The position numbers were made by a program, and so were the translations under genes. Positions 26,338 to 34,980 of a DNA stretch of 64,000 nucleotides are shown one piece after another. Below the pieces are notes generated by a model. The model was given only the letters and a program-made list of their open reading frames with translations. It searched no databases and was not told the origin of the DNA. This DNA is from Enterobacter_D sp963521185. GTDB taxonomy: Bacteria > Pseudomonadota > Gammaproteobacteria > Enterobacterales > Enterobacteriaceae. The stretch lies in the NCBI GenBank assembly GCA_963521185.1, contig CAUQTV010000005.1, positions 248,001 through 312,000 of the forward strand. Direction: 5' to 3'. Every line of letters starts with the position of its first letter. The first letter of the stretch is position 1.

Positions 26338-27165
26338 TCAGGATAAGCGTACCGAAAAGCCCAGTTCGTTCGAGATGGCCTGGGCGGTTTCACGCAGCGG
26401 CTTGAGCAAATTCTTCTCGCCAATTTGCTTTAGTCGGGAGGTGGAAAGCGAAATGGAGATGGCGTAAGGCACGCGGTGGTGGATGTCGAAGACCGGCACG
26501 GCAATGCACGACACGCCCAGCTCATTCTCTTCGCGGTCCATCGCCATGCTGCTTTCACGGATCTGCGCAAGCTCATCGTACATGGCGGGCAGTCCGGTAA
26601 TGGTGTTGCGCGTCAGCGGCTGGATCTGATCCTGGTGCGTATCCCAATAGGTCTGCACATAGTCCGGATGACCAAATGCCATGTAAATTTTGCCCATTGC
26701 CGAGCAGTAGAGCGGCATATGCTGACCAATATAAGCGCGCGTGCGCAGCATACCGGTCGTCGGTTCCAGCTTGTAGATCAGGATGGCGTGATCGTCTTCG
26801 CGGCTGGAAAAGTTGATGGTCTCGCCGGTGGCGATGTTTAGCGCTTCCAGATGCGGGGCAGCGACGTGAATAATATTAAGCGAACTCAACGCCTTCTGAC
26901 CCACGGCGATAAATTTTGTCGTCAGACGGTAGCTGCCCGCCGCAGGCGCAGGCGTCACGTAGCCGCAGGATTGCAGCCCCTGAAGCAGACGGTGAACGGT
27001 GCTTTTGTTTAAGCCAGCAAGTTCCGACAGATGCGCCAGCGGGCACCCGTTAGGATAGTTACTGAGAATTTCAATCAGCATCAAACCGCGAAACAAACTC
27101 TGGCTCCCGGCGGGCCGCTCTTTTTCTGCTGTCACGTCTGTCACATCACCTTCATTACTTTTCAT
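26338..27165 (-). CDS. plaR: PlaR (YiaJ), IclR-family repressor of the yia cluster
   Basis: 275 residues. N-terminal winged HTH (SQSLFRGLMLIEILSNYPNG; LAHLSELAGLNKSTVHRLLQGLQ). IclR effector domain from about 100 (INFSSREDDHAILIYKLEPTTG; SAMGKIYMAFG; ELGVSCIAVPVFD). Very close to E. coli YiaJ/PlaR, which represses yiaKLMNOPQRS. The first ~20 residues differ and the last ~9 are missing relative to E. coli. The start at 27165 is chosen because GGGAGAG precedes it and an upstream extension adds no conserved sequence. Divergent from yiaK. Confidence 0.95.
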   Translation of the reverse strand: MKSNEGDVTDVTAEKERPAGSQSLFRGLMLIEILSNYPNGCPLAHLSELAGLNKSTVHRLLQGLQSCGYVTPAPAAGSYRLTTKFIAVGQKALSSLNIIHVAAPHLEALNIATGETINFSSREDDHAILIYKLEPTTGMLRTRAYIGQHMPLYCSAMGKIYMAFGHPDYVQTYWDTHQDQIQPLTRNTITGLPAMYDELAQIRESSMAMDREENELGVSCIAVPVFDIHHRVPYAISISLSTSRLKQIGEKNLLKPLRETAQAISNELGFSVRLS

Positions 27166-27315
27166 CGCACACACTCTCCCTTTTCTCGCGCTCTGATGGT
27201 AGCGCAAAGTGTGTTTCAGTTCACGATCTCGACAGAAAATTTGTAACTATATGATTTTAAACATTTCTCAAAATTACCCTGTGGATTGCTTTGTTAAATT
27301 TTGATCGCTATATTT

Positions 27316-27340
27316 GAAATCAGATTTCGCAATGTGAAAT
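27316..27340 (+). promoter_or_regulatory. Candidate PlaR operator upstream of yiaK
   Basis: Two overlapping palindromes share an arm: GAAAT-CAG-ATTTC (27316-27328) and ATTTC-GCAATGT-GAAAT (27324-27340). They lie 54-78 bp before yiaK in the plaR-yiaK gap, where an IclR-type repressor would be expected to bind. Confidence 0.55.
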
Positions 27341-27393
27341 TTAGAGATAAAAAAGCGATCACCGCAGCCATAAAAAAACAGGAGTAAAGAGGG

Positions 27394-28392
27394 ATGAAGG
27401 TAAGCTTTGAGCAGTTAAAAGAGGCTTTCAATCGCGTATTGCTGGCACGCGGCGTCGCCGCCGAAACCGCCGAGGCCTGCGCCGAGATGTTCGCCCGTAC
27501 CACCGAATCGGGTGTTTATTCGCACGGCGTGAACCGTTTCCCGCGCTTCATTCAACAGTTGGATCAAGGCGACATCATTCCTGACGCGCAGGCCAAACGA
27601 ATCACCAGCCTCGGGGCCATCGAGCAGTGGGACGCTCAGCGTTCCATCGGCAATTTAACGGCGAAGAAAATGATGGACCGCGCCATTGCGCTGGCTTCCG
27701 ATCACGGGATTGGCCTGGTTGCCATGCGCAACGCCAACCACTGGATGCGCGGCGGCAGCTACGGCTGGCAGGCGGCGGAGAAAGGCTATATTGGCATTTG
27801 CTGGACCAACTCCATTGCCGTGATGCCGCCGTGGGGCGCAAAAGAGTGCCGCATCGGCACCAACCCGCTGATTGTCGCCATTCCGTCCACGCCGATCACC
27901 ATGGTCGATATGTCGATGTCGATGTTCTCCTACGGCATGCTGGAAGTGAACCGTCTGGCCGGGCGCGAGCTGCCGGTTGACGGCGGTTTTGATGATGAAG
28001 GCAACCTGACCAAAGAACCTGGCGTGATTGAGAAAAACCGCCGCATTCTGCCGATGGGCTACTGGAAAGGTTCGGGCCTGTCCATCGTGCTGGACATGAT
28101 CGCCACCCTGCTGTCTGACGGCGCGTCCGTGGCCGAAGTCACTGAAGACAACAGCGACGAGTACGGCATTTCGCAGATTTTCATTGCCATTGAAGTGGAC
28201 AAACTGATCGACGGCAAAACCCGTGACGCCAAGCTGCAACGCATCATGGACTTCATTACTACCGCTGAGCGTGCGGATGAAAACGTCGCGATCCGCCTGC
28301 CGGGCCATGAGTTCACCCGCCTGCTGGAAGAAAACCGGCGTAACGGCATCACCGTTGATGACAGCGTCTGGGCAAAAATCCAGTCGCTGTAA
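27394..28392 (+). CDS. dlgD: 2,3-diketo-L-gulonate reductase
   Basis: 332 residues, as E. coli YiaK/DlgD. Malate/L-lactate dehydrogenase-2 (Ldh_2) fold, NAD(P)H-dependent. Reduces 2,3-diketo-L-gulonate to 3-keto-L-gulonate. Catalytic His44 is in ESGVYSHGVNRF; other conserved segments are ANHWMRGGSYGWQA and GTNPLIVAIPS. First gene of the yiaKLX1X2PQRS cluster; AGAGG precedes the ATG. Confidence 0.97.
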   Translation: MKVSFEQLKEAFNRVLLARGVAAETAEACAEMFARTTESGVYSHGVNRFPRFIQQLDQGDIIPDAQAKRITSLGAIEQWDAQRSIGNLTAKKMMDRAIALASDHGIGLVAMRNANHWMRGGSYGWQAAEKGYIGICWTNSIAVMPPWGAKECRIGTNPLIVAIPSTPITMVDMSMSMFSYGMLEVNRLAGRELPVDGGFDDEGNLTKEPGVIEKNRRILPMGYWKGSGLSIVLDMIATLLSDGASVAEVTEDNSDEYGISQIFIAIEVDKLIDGKTRDAKLQRIMDFITTAERADENVAIRLPGHEFTRLLEENRRNGITVDDSVWAKIQSL

Positions 28393-28403
28393 GGAGCCAC
28401 ACC

Positions 28404-28871
28404 ATGATTTTTGGCCACATTGCACAGCCCAATCCCTGCCGGTTACCGGCGGCGATTGAAACCGCGCTCGACTTTCTGCGCAGCACGGACTTCACCACCC
28501 TCGAACCGGGAGTGGTTGAAATCGACGGACGGAATATTTTTGCGCAGGTGATCGACTTAACCACTAAACCCAAAAATGACATTCGCCCCGAGGTCCACCG
28601 TAAATATATTGATATTCAGTTTATGGCCTGGGGCGAAGAGCAAATAGGTCTGGCTATCGACACCGGCCACAATGAAATTAGCGAATCCTTACTCGAACAG
28701 CGTGACATTATTTTTTACCACGACAGCCAGAACGAATCCTTTTTCGAAATGGTACCGGGAAGCTTTGCCATATTCTTTCCGCAGGATGTTCATCGCCCCG
28801 GCTGTCATAAAACAAAAGAGACCTCTATTCGTAAAATCGTGGTGAAGGTTGCGCTAACCGCATTGAATTAA
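28404..28871 (+). CDS. yiaL: YiaL, YhcH/YjgK/YiaL-family cupin protein
   Basis: 155 residues. DUF386 (YhcH/YjgK/YiaL) single-domain cupin with the family's metal-ligand-like residues (HRKYIDIQFM; FFPQDVHRPGC). Family members are associated with sugar-acid or sialic-acid catabolism, and some bind a metal and act on aldoses; the exact reaction here is not established. 11 bp after yiaK. Confidence 0.92.
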   Translation: MIFGHIAQPNPCRLPAAIETALDFLRSTDFTTLEPGVVEIDGRNIFAQVIDLTTKPKNDIRPEVHRKYIDIQFMAWGEEQIGLAIDTGHNEISESLLEQRDIIFYHDSQNESFFEMVPGSFAIFFPQDVHRPGCHKTKETSIRKIVVKVALTALN

Positions 28872-28897
28872 CACGGCCTGCGGGCCAGGAGTCAGCA

Positions 28898-29830
28898 ATG
28901 GAAACGAATAACGCCGGTTATATTATTGGCGCGTACCCCTGTGCGCCCTCATTTCACCAAAAGAGCGAAGAGGAAGAGCGCGCGTTCTGGCGACAGCTTG
29001 CCGACACGCCGCACATTCGCGGCATTGAGCAGCCGTGCCTTGAACATCTTCACCCTTACGGCGACGACTGGCTCTTCAAAAATACCCCAGCCGAATGGCA
29101 AATAGTGGTGACGGCGGTGATGGAAACCATGCGTCGGCGCGGGGGCAACAGCGCGTTTGGCCTGGCCTCCGCTGACGAAGAGCAGCGCCGGGAATGCGTG
29201 GCCTACTACCGCCATCTGCATCAAAAAATTACGACGATCAATGCCGCGCATAACCAGAAGATCATTGCACTTGAGCTACAGGCAGCGCCGCAGGCGGGTA
29301 ACGGCAATGTTGAGCAAGCCACCGAGGCCTTTGCCCGCTCCATCAAAGAGATCGCCAGCTGGGACTGGTCCTGCGAACTGGTGCTGGAACACTGCGATGC
29401 CATGACGCAACCCGCGCCGCGCAAAGGCTTTTTGCCGCTGACGAACGTGCTGGAAACCCTCGCCGGTTATGACATTGGCGTGTGCATCAACTGGGCACGA
29501 TCCGCCATTGAAGGCCGTAGCGCCGGGACGCCGCTGGCGCATTTACAGTCAGCCCGGCAGTCCGGTCAGCTCAGCGCGCTGATGTTTTCCGGCACCGCCG
29601 AAACCGGGCCATACGGTGAGTGGCAGGATCTGCATGCGCCGTTCGCGCCGTTCTGCCCGGAAAGTTTATTAACCCTTGAGCGCGCCCGCGAATTATTGAC
29701 TGCGGCGCCTCTCGCATCTTTAACCTTCGCCGGTATCAAACTACTCGAAATAGATGCTAATGCTGATGTTGAACATCGGGTTGCAATATTACGTGACGGC
29801 ATTACCGCACTTAATGCGGCAACTTCATAA
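28898..29830 (+). CDS. yiaX1: YiaX1, DUF4862 TIM-barrel-like protein
   Basis: 310 residues, no signal peptide. Matches the position and type of YiaX1 in the Klebsiella yiaKLX1X2PQRS cluster, which was linked to aerobic L-ascorbate use. Sequence resembles sugar-phosphate isomerase/epimerase (AP-endonuclease-2-like) barrels: ELVLEHCDAM, ICINWARSAIEGR-like and LMFSGTAETGPYGEW, with scattered His/Glu/Asp possibly binding metal. The enzymatic reaction is unknown. Replaces the start of E. coli yiaMNO. Confidence 0.75.
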   Translation: METNNAGYIIGAYPCAPSFHQKSEEEERAFWRQLADTPHIRGIEQPCLEHLHPYGDDWLFKNTPAEWQIVVTAVMETMRRRGGNSAFGLASADEEQRRECVAYYRHLHQKITTINAAHNQKIIALELQAAPQAGNGNVEQATEAFARSIKEIASWDWSCELVLEHCDAMTQPAPRKGFLPLTNVLETLAGYDIGVCINWARSAIEGRSAGTPLAHLQSARQSGQLSALMFSGTAETGPYGEWQDLHAPFAPFCPESLLTLERARELLTAAPLASLTFAGIKLLEIDANADVEHRVAILRDGITALNAATS

Positions 29831-29892
29831 CCATAAAAAATAATTTCAATATCTTACTCATAATACCAGTTACTTTTAACGAGACGAAAATT

Positions 29893-31215
29893 ATGAATAC
29901 TTCCTCTATCCCTACACCCGATCATATTCCGCGCCAGCGTTGGCTCCGCATTATTCCGCCAATACTGATTGCCTGCATTATTTCTTATATGGACAGGGTC
30001 AACATTGCTTTTGCCATGCCAGGCGGTATGGATCAAGACCTGGGTATCAGCGCTACCATGGCGGGACTGGCGGGCGGCATTTTCTTCATCGGTTATCTGT
30101 TCTTGCAGGTACCGGGCGGGAAAATCGCCGTGCACGGCAGCGGGAAAAAATTCATCGGCTGGTCGCTGGTGGCCTGGGCGGTGATCTCCGTGCTGACGGG
30201 CATCGTGACCAATCAGTACCAGCTGCTGGTGCTGCGCTTCTTACTCGGCGTCGCCGAAGGGGGCATGCTGCCGGTGGTGCTGACGATGATCAGTAACTGG
30301 TTCCCGGACGCCGAGCGCGGTCGCGCGAACGCCATTGTAATCATGTTCGTGCCCATCGCCGGGATCATTACCGCCCCGCTGTCCGGCTGGATCATCACCG
30401 TGCTCGACTGGCGCTGGCTGTTCATCATTGAAGGTTTGCTCTCCATCGCCGTGCTGCTGCTGTGGACGCTGACGGTGTATGACCGCCCGCAGGAGGCGCG
30501 CTGGATAAGCGATGCCGAGAAAAATTACCTTGTAGAGACGCTGGCCGCAGAGCAGCGCGCCATCGCCGGAAAAGAGGTACGTAACGCCTCGCTGAGCGCG
30601 GTGCTGTCAGACAAAACCATGTGGCAACTTATTGCGCTCAATTTCTTCTATCAGACCGGTATTTACGGCTACACCCTGTGGCTGCCGACCATTCTGAAAG
30701 AGCTGACGCACTCCACCATGGGCCAGGTGGGTATGCTCGCCATCCTGCCTTACGTCGGTGCCATCGCCGGGATGTTCCTGTTCTCCTCCCTGTCCGATAA
30801 AACCGGCAAACGCAAACTGTTCGTCTCCCTGCCGCTGATTGGCTTTTCGCTGTGCATGTTCCTCTCCGTGGCACTCCAGGAAAACATCTGGCTCTCCTAC
30901 ACGGCGCTGGTGGGCTGCGGCTTCTTCCTGCAATCCGCGGCGGGCGTGTTCTGGACCATTCCCGCGCGTCTGTTCAGCGCCGAAATGGCTGGCGGTGCGC
31001 GAGGGGTGATTAACGCCCTCGGTAACCTCGGCGGCTTTTGCGGTCCGTATGCGGTTGGCGTGCTGATCACGATGTACAGCAAAGACGCGGGCGTCTATTG
31101 CCTCGCCATCTCCCTGGCACTTGCCGCCCTGATGGCGCTGCTGCTGCCGGCGAAATGCGATGTGGCACGCGCCCCGGCAAAAAACAACGACGGTCTGCGT
31201 AAACACGCGGCATAA
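29893..31215 (+). CDS. yiaX2: YiaX2, MFS sugar-acid transporter
   Basis: 440 residues, twelve predicted transmembrane segments. Anion:cation symporter family features: the N-terminal RWLRIIPPILIACIISYMDRVNIAFA block and the DAERGRANAI loop. Related in position and type to Klebsiella YiaX2. Probably imports the pathway substrate (diketogulonate or an ascorbate breakdown product) with protons. It takes the place of the YiaMNO TRAP transporter of E. coli. Confidence 0.88.
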   Translation: MNTSSIPTPDHIPRQRWLRIIPPILIACIISYMDRVNIAFAMPGGMDQDLGISATMAGLAGGIFFIGYLFLQVPGGKIAVHGSGKKFIGWSLVAWAVISVLTGIVTNQYQLLVLRFLLGVAEGGMLPVVLTMISNWFPDAERGRANAIVIMFVPIAGIITAPLSGWIITVLDWRWLFIIEGLLSIAVLLLWTLTVYDRPQEARWISDAEKNYLVETLAAEQRAIAGKEVRNASLSAVLSDKTMWQLIALNFFYQTGIYGYTLWLPTILKELTHSTMGQVGMLAILPYVGAIAGMFLFSSLSDKTGKRKLFVSLPLIGFSLCMFLSVALQENIWLSYTALVGCGFFLQSAAGVFWTIPARLFSAEMAGGARGVINALGNLGGFCGPYAVGVLITMYSKDAGVYCLAISLALAALMALLLPAKCDVARAPAKNNDGLRKHAA

Positions 31216-31225
31216 CACCATAGCA

Positions 31226-31254
31226 GGCCCGGTGAGTGTGAACGCCACCGGGCC
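31226..31254 (+). other. Hairpin between yiaX2 and lyxK
   Basis: Perfect 9-bp stem GGCCCGGTG / CACCGGGCC with an 11-nt loop and no T-run. Probably an RNA processing or stability element inside the operon. Confidence 0.55.
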
Positions 31255-31269
31255 GCAAGAGGCATCAGG

Positions 31270-32775
31270 ATGAGTGAAAAAGAGACCTTCTGGCTGGGTA
31301 TCGATTGCGGCGGTACTTATCTGAAAGCCGGGTTGTATGACAGCCAGGGCAAAGAATTCAGCATTGAGCGCCAGTCGCTGCGCACCTTAAGCCCGAAAGC
31401 GGGCTACGCCGAGCGCGACATGGCCTCCCTGTGGCAACACTGCGCCAACACCATTAAGCGTCTGCTACAGCGCAGCGGCGTGGCAGGCGACAGCATTCGC
31501 GGCATCGGCATTTCCGCGCAGGGCAAAGGGCTGTTTTTACTCGATAAAAACGATCAGCCGCTCGGCAATGCCATGCTCTCCTCTGACCGCCGCGCGCTGG
31601 ATATTGTGCGCCGCTGGCAGCAGGACGGCATTCCCGAAAAACTCTACCCGCTGACGCGCCAGACGCTGTGGACCGGGCATCCGGCCTCGCTGTTGCGCTG
31701 GGTGAAAGAACACGAGCCGCAGCGCTATGCGCAAATCGGCTGCGTGATGATGGGCCATGACTATTTGCGCTGGTGTCTGACCGGCGCGAAAGGCGCGGAA
31801 GAGAGCAACATTTCCGAGTCCAACCTCTACAACATGTCCAGCGGGCAATACGACCCACGTCTGACCGACTGGCTGGGCATCAGTGAAATCGACAGCGCCT
31901 TACCTGCAATCGTTGGTTCAGCACAAATTTGCGGGGAAATCACCGCTCAGGCAGCCGCCTTAACCGGTCTGGCAGCGGGTACGCCCGTTGTGGGCGGCTT
32001 GTTTGATGTGGTTTCCACCGCACTCTGCGCCGGGCTGAAAGATGAACACACCCTGAACGCCGTGATGGGCACCTGGGCCGTCACCAGCGGCATCACCGAA
32101 GGGCTGCGTGATAACGAACCGCATCCTTATGTGTATGGCCGCTACGTTAACGACGGGCAGTACATCGTGCATGAAGCCAGTCCAACCTCTTCCGGCAACC
32201 TCGAATGGCTGACTGCCCAGTGGGGCGACATCACCTTTGAGGAGATCAACCAGGCCGTCGCTCGCCTGCCGGTTGCCGCAAGCGATCTCTACTTTCTGCC
32301 GTTTCTTTACGGCAGCAACGCCGGGCTGGAGATGACCAGCGGCTTCTACGGTATGCAGGCGCTGCACACCCGCGATCACCTGTTGCAGGCGGTGTATGAA
32401 GGGGTGGTTTTTAGCCATATGACCCATTTAAACCGCATGCGCGAACGCTTTGCTGACGTGCACGCCCTGCGCGTCACCGGCGGTCCGGCGCGCTCCGACG
32501 TCTGGATGCAGATGCTGGCCGACGTCAGCGGCCTGATTGTTGAGCTACCGCAGCTTGAAGAGACCGGCTGCTTTGGTGCCGCCCTCGCAGCCCAGGTCGG
32601 CACCGGCCTGTACAGCGATTTCCGCGAGGCCCAGCGCACCTTAAAGCACGGCATTCGCACGCTCACGCCGGACAGGGCCGCACACGCCGCGTACCAGCGC
32701 AAATATCACCATTATCAGCTTTTCATTGAAGCACTTCAGGGTTTCCATGCCCGTATTAAGGAGCACACCATATGA
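31270..32775 (+). CDS. lyxK: L-xylulose/3-keto-L-gulonate kinase
   Basis: 501 residues (E. coli LyxK/YiaP 498). FGGY kinase: GIDCGGTYLKAGLYD, GIGISAQGKGLFLLD, GGLFDVVSTALCAG (catalytic Asp), VTGGPARSDVWMQMLAD. Phosphorylates 3-keto-L-gulonate (and L-xylulose) to feed SgbH. Overlaps sgbH by 4 nt. Confidence 0.96.
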   Translation: MSEKETFWLGIDCGGTYLKAGLYDSQGKEFSIERQSLRTLSPKAGYAERDMASLWQHCANTIKRLLQRSGVAGDSIRGIGISAQGKGLFLLDKNDQPLGNAMLSSDRRALDIVRRWQQDGIPEKLYPLTRQTLWTGHPASLLRWVKEHEPQRYAQIGCVMMGHDYLRWCLTGAKGAEESNISESNLYNMSSGQYDPRLTDWLGISEIDSALPAIVGSAQICGEITAQAAALTGLAAGTPVVGGLFDVVSTALCAGLKDEHTLNAVMGTWAVTSGITEGLRDNEPHPYVYGRYVNDGQYIVHEASPTSSGNLEWLTAQWGDITFEEINQAVARLPVAASDLYFLPFLYGSNAGLEMTSGFYGMQALHTRDHLLQAVYEGVVFSHMTHLNRMRERFADVHALRVTGGPARSDVWMQMLADVSGLIVELPQLEETGCFGAALAAQVGTGLYSDFREAQRTLKHGIRTLTPDRAAHAAYQRKYHHYQLFIEALQGFHARIKEHTI

Positions 32776-33428
32776 GCCGACCTTTACTGCAACTGGCGCT
32801 CGACCACGTCAGCCTCGACGCCGCCCAGCGTGACGTCGCCCTGCTGCAAGACCATGTCGATATTGTTGAAGCCGGCACGATCCTCTGTCTGAGCGAGGGG
32901 CTGAACGCCGTAAAAGCCCTGCGCGCGCAGTGCCCGGACAAAATTATCGTCGCCGACTGGAAGGTCGCCGACGCAGGCGAAACCCTGGCGCAGCAGGCGC
33001 TGGGTGCGGGGGCGAACTGGATGACGATCATTTGCGCCGCCCCGCTGGCGACCATCGAAAAAGGTCATGCGGTGGCACAGGCACTGGGTGGGGAGATCCA
33101 GATTGAACTGTTTGGCAACTGGACCTTTGACGACGCGCGCGACTGGTATCGCGCGGGTGTGCGTCAGGCGATTTATCACCGTGGCCGCGATGCACAGGCC
33201 AGCGGTCAGCAGTGGGGCGAGGTGGATTTAGCGCGCATGAAAGCGCTCTCCGACATCGGGCTGGCGCTGTCGGTCACCGGCGGCCTCACCCCCGCCGATT
33301 TACCCCTGTTTAAGGATATCCGCGTGAAAGCCTTTATTGCCGGACGCGCGCTGTCGGGCGCGGCAAACCCGGCGCAGGTCGCCCAGGATTTCCACCACCA
33401 GATCCGCGACGTCTGGGGAGCACAGTAA
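32772..33428 (+). CDS. sgbH: 3-keto-L-gulonate-6-phosphate decarboxylase
   Basis: 218 residues (E. coli SgbH 220). OMP-decarboxylase superfamily barrel with the DxKxxD motif at Asp62, Lys64, Asp67 (ADWKVADAGE). Mg-dependent; converts 3-keto-L-gulonate-6-P to L-xylulose-5-P. Glu33 (VEAGT) is also conserved. Stop overlaps the sgbU start by one base. Confidence 0.96.
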   Translation: MSRPLLQLALDHVSLDAAQRDVALLQDHVDIVEAGTILCLSEGLNAVKALRAQCPDKIIVADWKVADAGETLAQQALGAGANWMTIICAAPLATIEKGHAVAQALGGEIQIELFGNWTFDDARDWYRAGVRQAIYHRGRDAQASGQQWGEVDLARMKALSDIGLALSVTGGLTPADLPLFKDIRVKAFIAGRALSGAANPAQVAQDFHHQIRDVWGAQ

Positions 33429-34288
33429 TGCGCATCCATCCGTTAGGCATTTACGAAAAGGCCCTCGCCCGCGATCTCAGCTGGCCGGAACGGCTGGTGC
33501 TGGCAAAAAGCTGCGGCTTTGATTTTGTCGAAATGTCGGTAGATGAAACCGACGAGCGGCTGGCGCGCCTGGAGTGGAGCACCGCCCAGCGTGCATCGCT
33601 GGTGGAAGCGATGCTGGAAACCGGCGTGGCGATCCCGTCCATGTGCCTCTCGGCGCACCGGCGTTTTCCGTTCGGCAGCCGCGATGACGCGGTGCGTGAG
33701 CGGGCGCGTGAAATCATGACCAAAGCGATCAGGCTGGCGCGGGATCTGGGCATTCGCACCATTCAACTCGCCGGTTACGACGTCTACTACGAAGAGCATG
33801 ACGCGGGCACCCAGCAGCGTTTTGCCGAGGGGCTGGCGTGGGCGGTGGAACAGGCCGCCGGGGCGCAGGTGATGCTGGCGGTTGAGATCATGGACACCGC
33901 GTTTATGAACTCCATCAGCAAGTGGAAGCAATGGGATCGGCGGCTGGCGTCACCGTGGTTTAGCGTCTATCCGGACGTCGGTAATCTCAGCGCCTGGGGC
34001 AACGACGTGCCCGCAGAACTCGCACTCGGCATGGATCGCATCGCCGCTATCCACCTCAAAGACACCCGGCCCGTCACCGAAAACAGCCCCGGCCAGTTCC
34101 GCGACGTGCCGTTTGGCGAAGGTTGCGTCGATTTTGTGAGCCTGTTCAGCACGCTGCAAAAACTGAATTACCGTGGCGCATTTCTTATTGAAATGTGGAC
34201 GGAAAAAGCCAAAGAGCCGGTGCTGGAGATCATTCAGGCACGACGCTGGATTGAAGAACGTATGCAGGAAGGAGGATTCACATGTTAG
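33428..34288 (+). CDS. sgbU: L-xylulose-5-phosphate 3-epimerase
   Basis: 286 residues, as in E. coli SgbU. AP-endonuclease-2/xylose-isomerase-like barrel with metal-ligand segments EIMDTAFM, DVGNLSAWG, AIHLKDTRP and LIEMWTEK. Interconverts L-xylulose-5-P and L-ribulose-5-P. Overlaps sgbE by 7 nt, with GGAGG ahead of the sgbE start inside its own 3' end. Confidence 0.95.
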   Translation: MRIHPLGIYEKALARDLSWPERLVLAKSCGFDFVEMSVDETDERLARLEWSTAQRASLVEAMLETGVAIPSMCLSAHRRFPFGSRDDAVRERAREIMTKAIRLARDLGIRTIQLAGYDVYYEEHDAGTQQRFAEGLAWAVEQAAGAQVMLAVEIMDTAFMNSISKWKQWDRRLASPWFSVYPDVGNLSAWGNDVPAELALGMDRIAAIHLKDTRPVTENSPGQFRDVPFGEGCVDFVSLFSTLQKLNYRGAFLIEMWTEKAKEPVLEIIQARRWIEERMQEGGFTC

Positions 34289-34977
34289 AGCAACTGAAGG
34301 CCGAAGTGCTGGCCGCCAACCTGGCGCTGCCCGCGCATCATCTGGTGACCTTTACCTGGGGTAACGTCAGCGCGGTGGACGAGACCCGCACGCTGATGGT
34401 GATCAAACCGTCCGGCGTTGAGTATGAGGTGATGACAGCCGAAGACATGGTGGTGGTGGAGATTGCCACCGGCAGGATCGTCGAAGGCGGTAAAAAACCG
34501 TCATCCGATACCCCTACCCATCTGGCGCTCTATCGCCGCTATCCGGCGATCGGCGGCATTGTGCATACGCATTCGCGTCATGCCACCATCTGGTCGCAGG
34601 CCGGACTGGATTTACCGGCGTGGGGCACCACGCACGCCGACTATTTCTACGGGGCGATCCCCTGCACGCGGCGGATGACCGAAGCCGAAATCAACGGCGA
34701 ATATGAATATCAGACCGGGGAGGTGATCATTAACACCTTTGAAGCGCGCGATCTGAACCCAATGCAGATCCCGGCGGTACTGGTGCACTCCCACGGCCCG
34801 TTTGCCTGGGGTAAAGACGCGCAGGACGCGGTGCACAACGCCGTGGTGCTGGAAGAGTGCGCCTACATGGGCCTGTTCTCCCGCCAGCTCGCACCGCAAC
34901 TGCCGGACATGCAAAGCGAACTGCTGGATAAGCACTACCTGCGCAAGCACGGCGCGACGGCCTACTACGGCCAGTAA
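34282..34977 (+). CDS. sgbE: L-ribulose-5-phosphate 4-epimerase
   Basis: 231 residues. Class II aldolase/AraD family with the zinc ligands in place: Asp76 region (SSDTPTH), His95 and His97 (HTHSRH), His171 (VHSHGPFAW). Produces D-xylulose-5-P, ending the pathway in the pentose phosphate cycle. Last gene of the cluster. Confidence 0.96.
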   Translation: MLEQLKAEVLAANLALPAHHLVTFTWGNVSAVDETRTLMVIKPSGVEYEVMTAEDMVVVEIATGRIVEGGKKPSSDTPTHLALYRRYPAIGGIVHTHSRHATIWSQAGLDLPAWGTTHADYFYGAIPCTRRMTEAEINGEYEYQTGEVIINTFEARDLNPMQIPAVLVHSHGPFAWGKDAQDAVHNAVVLEECAYMGLFSRQLAPQLPDMQSELLDKHYLRKHGATAYYGQ

Positions 34978-34980
34978 TGC

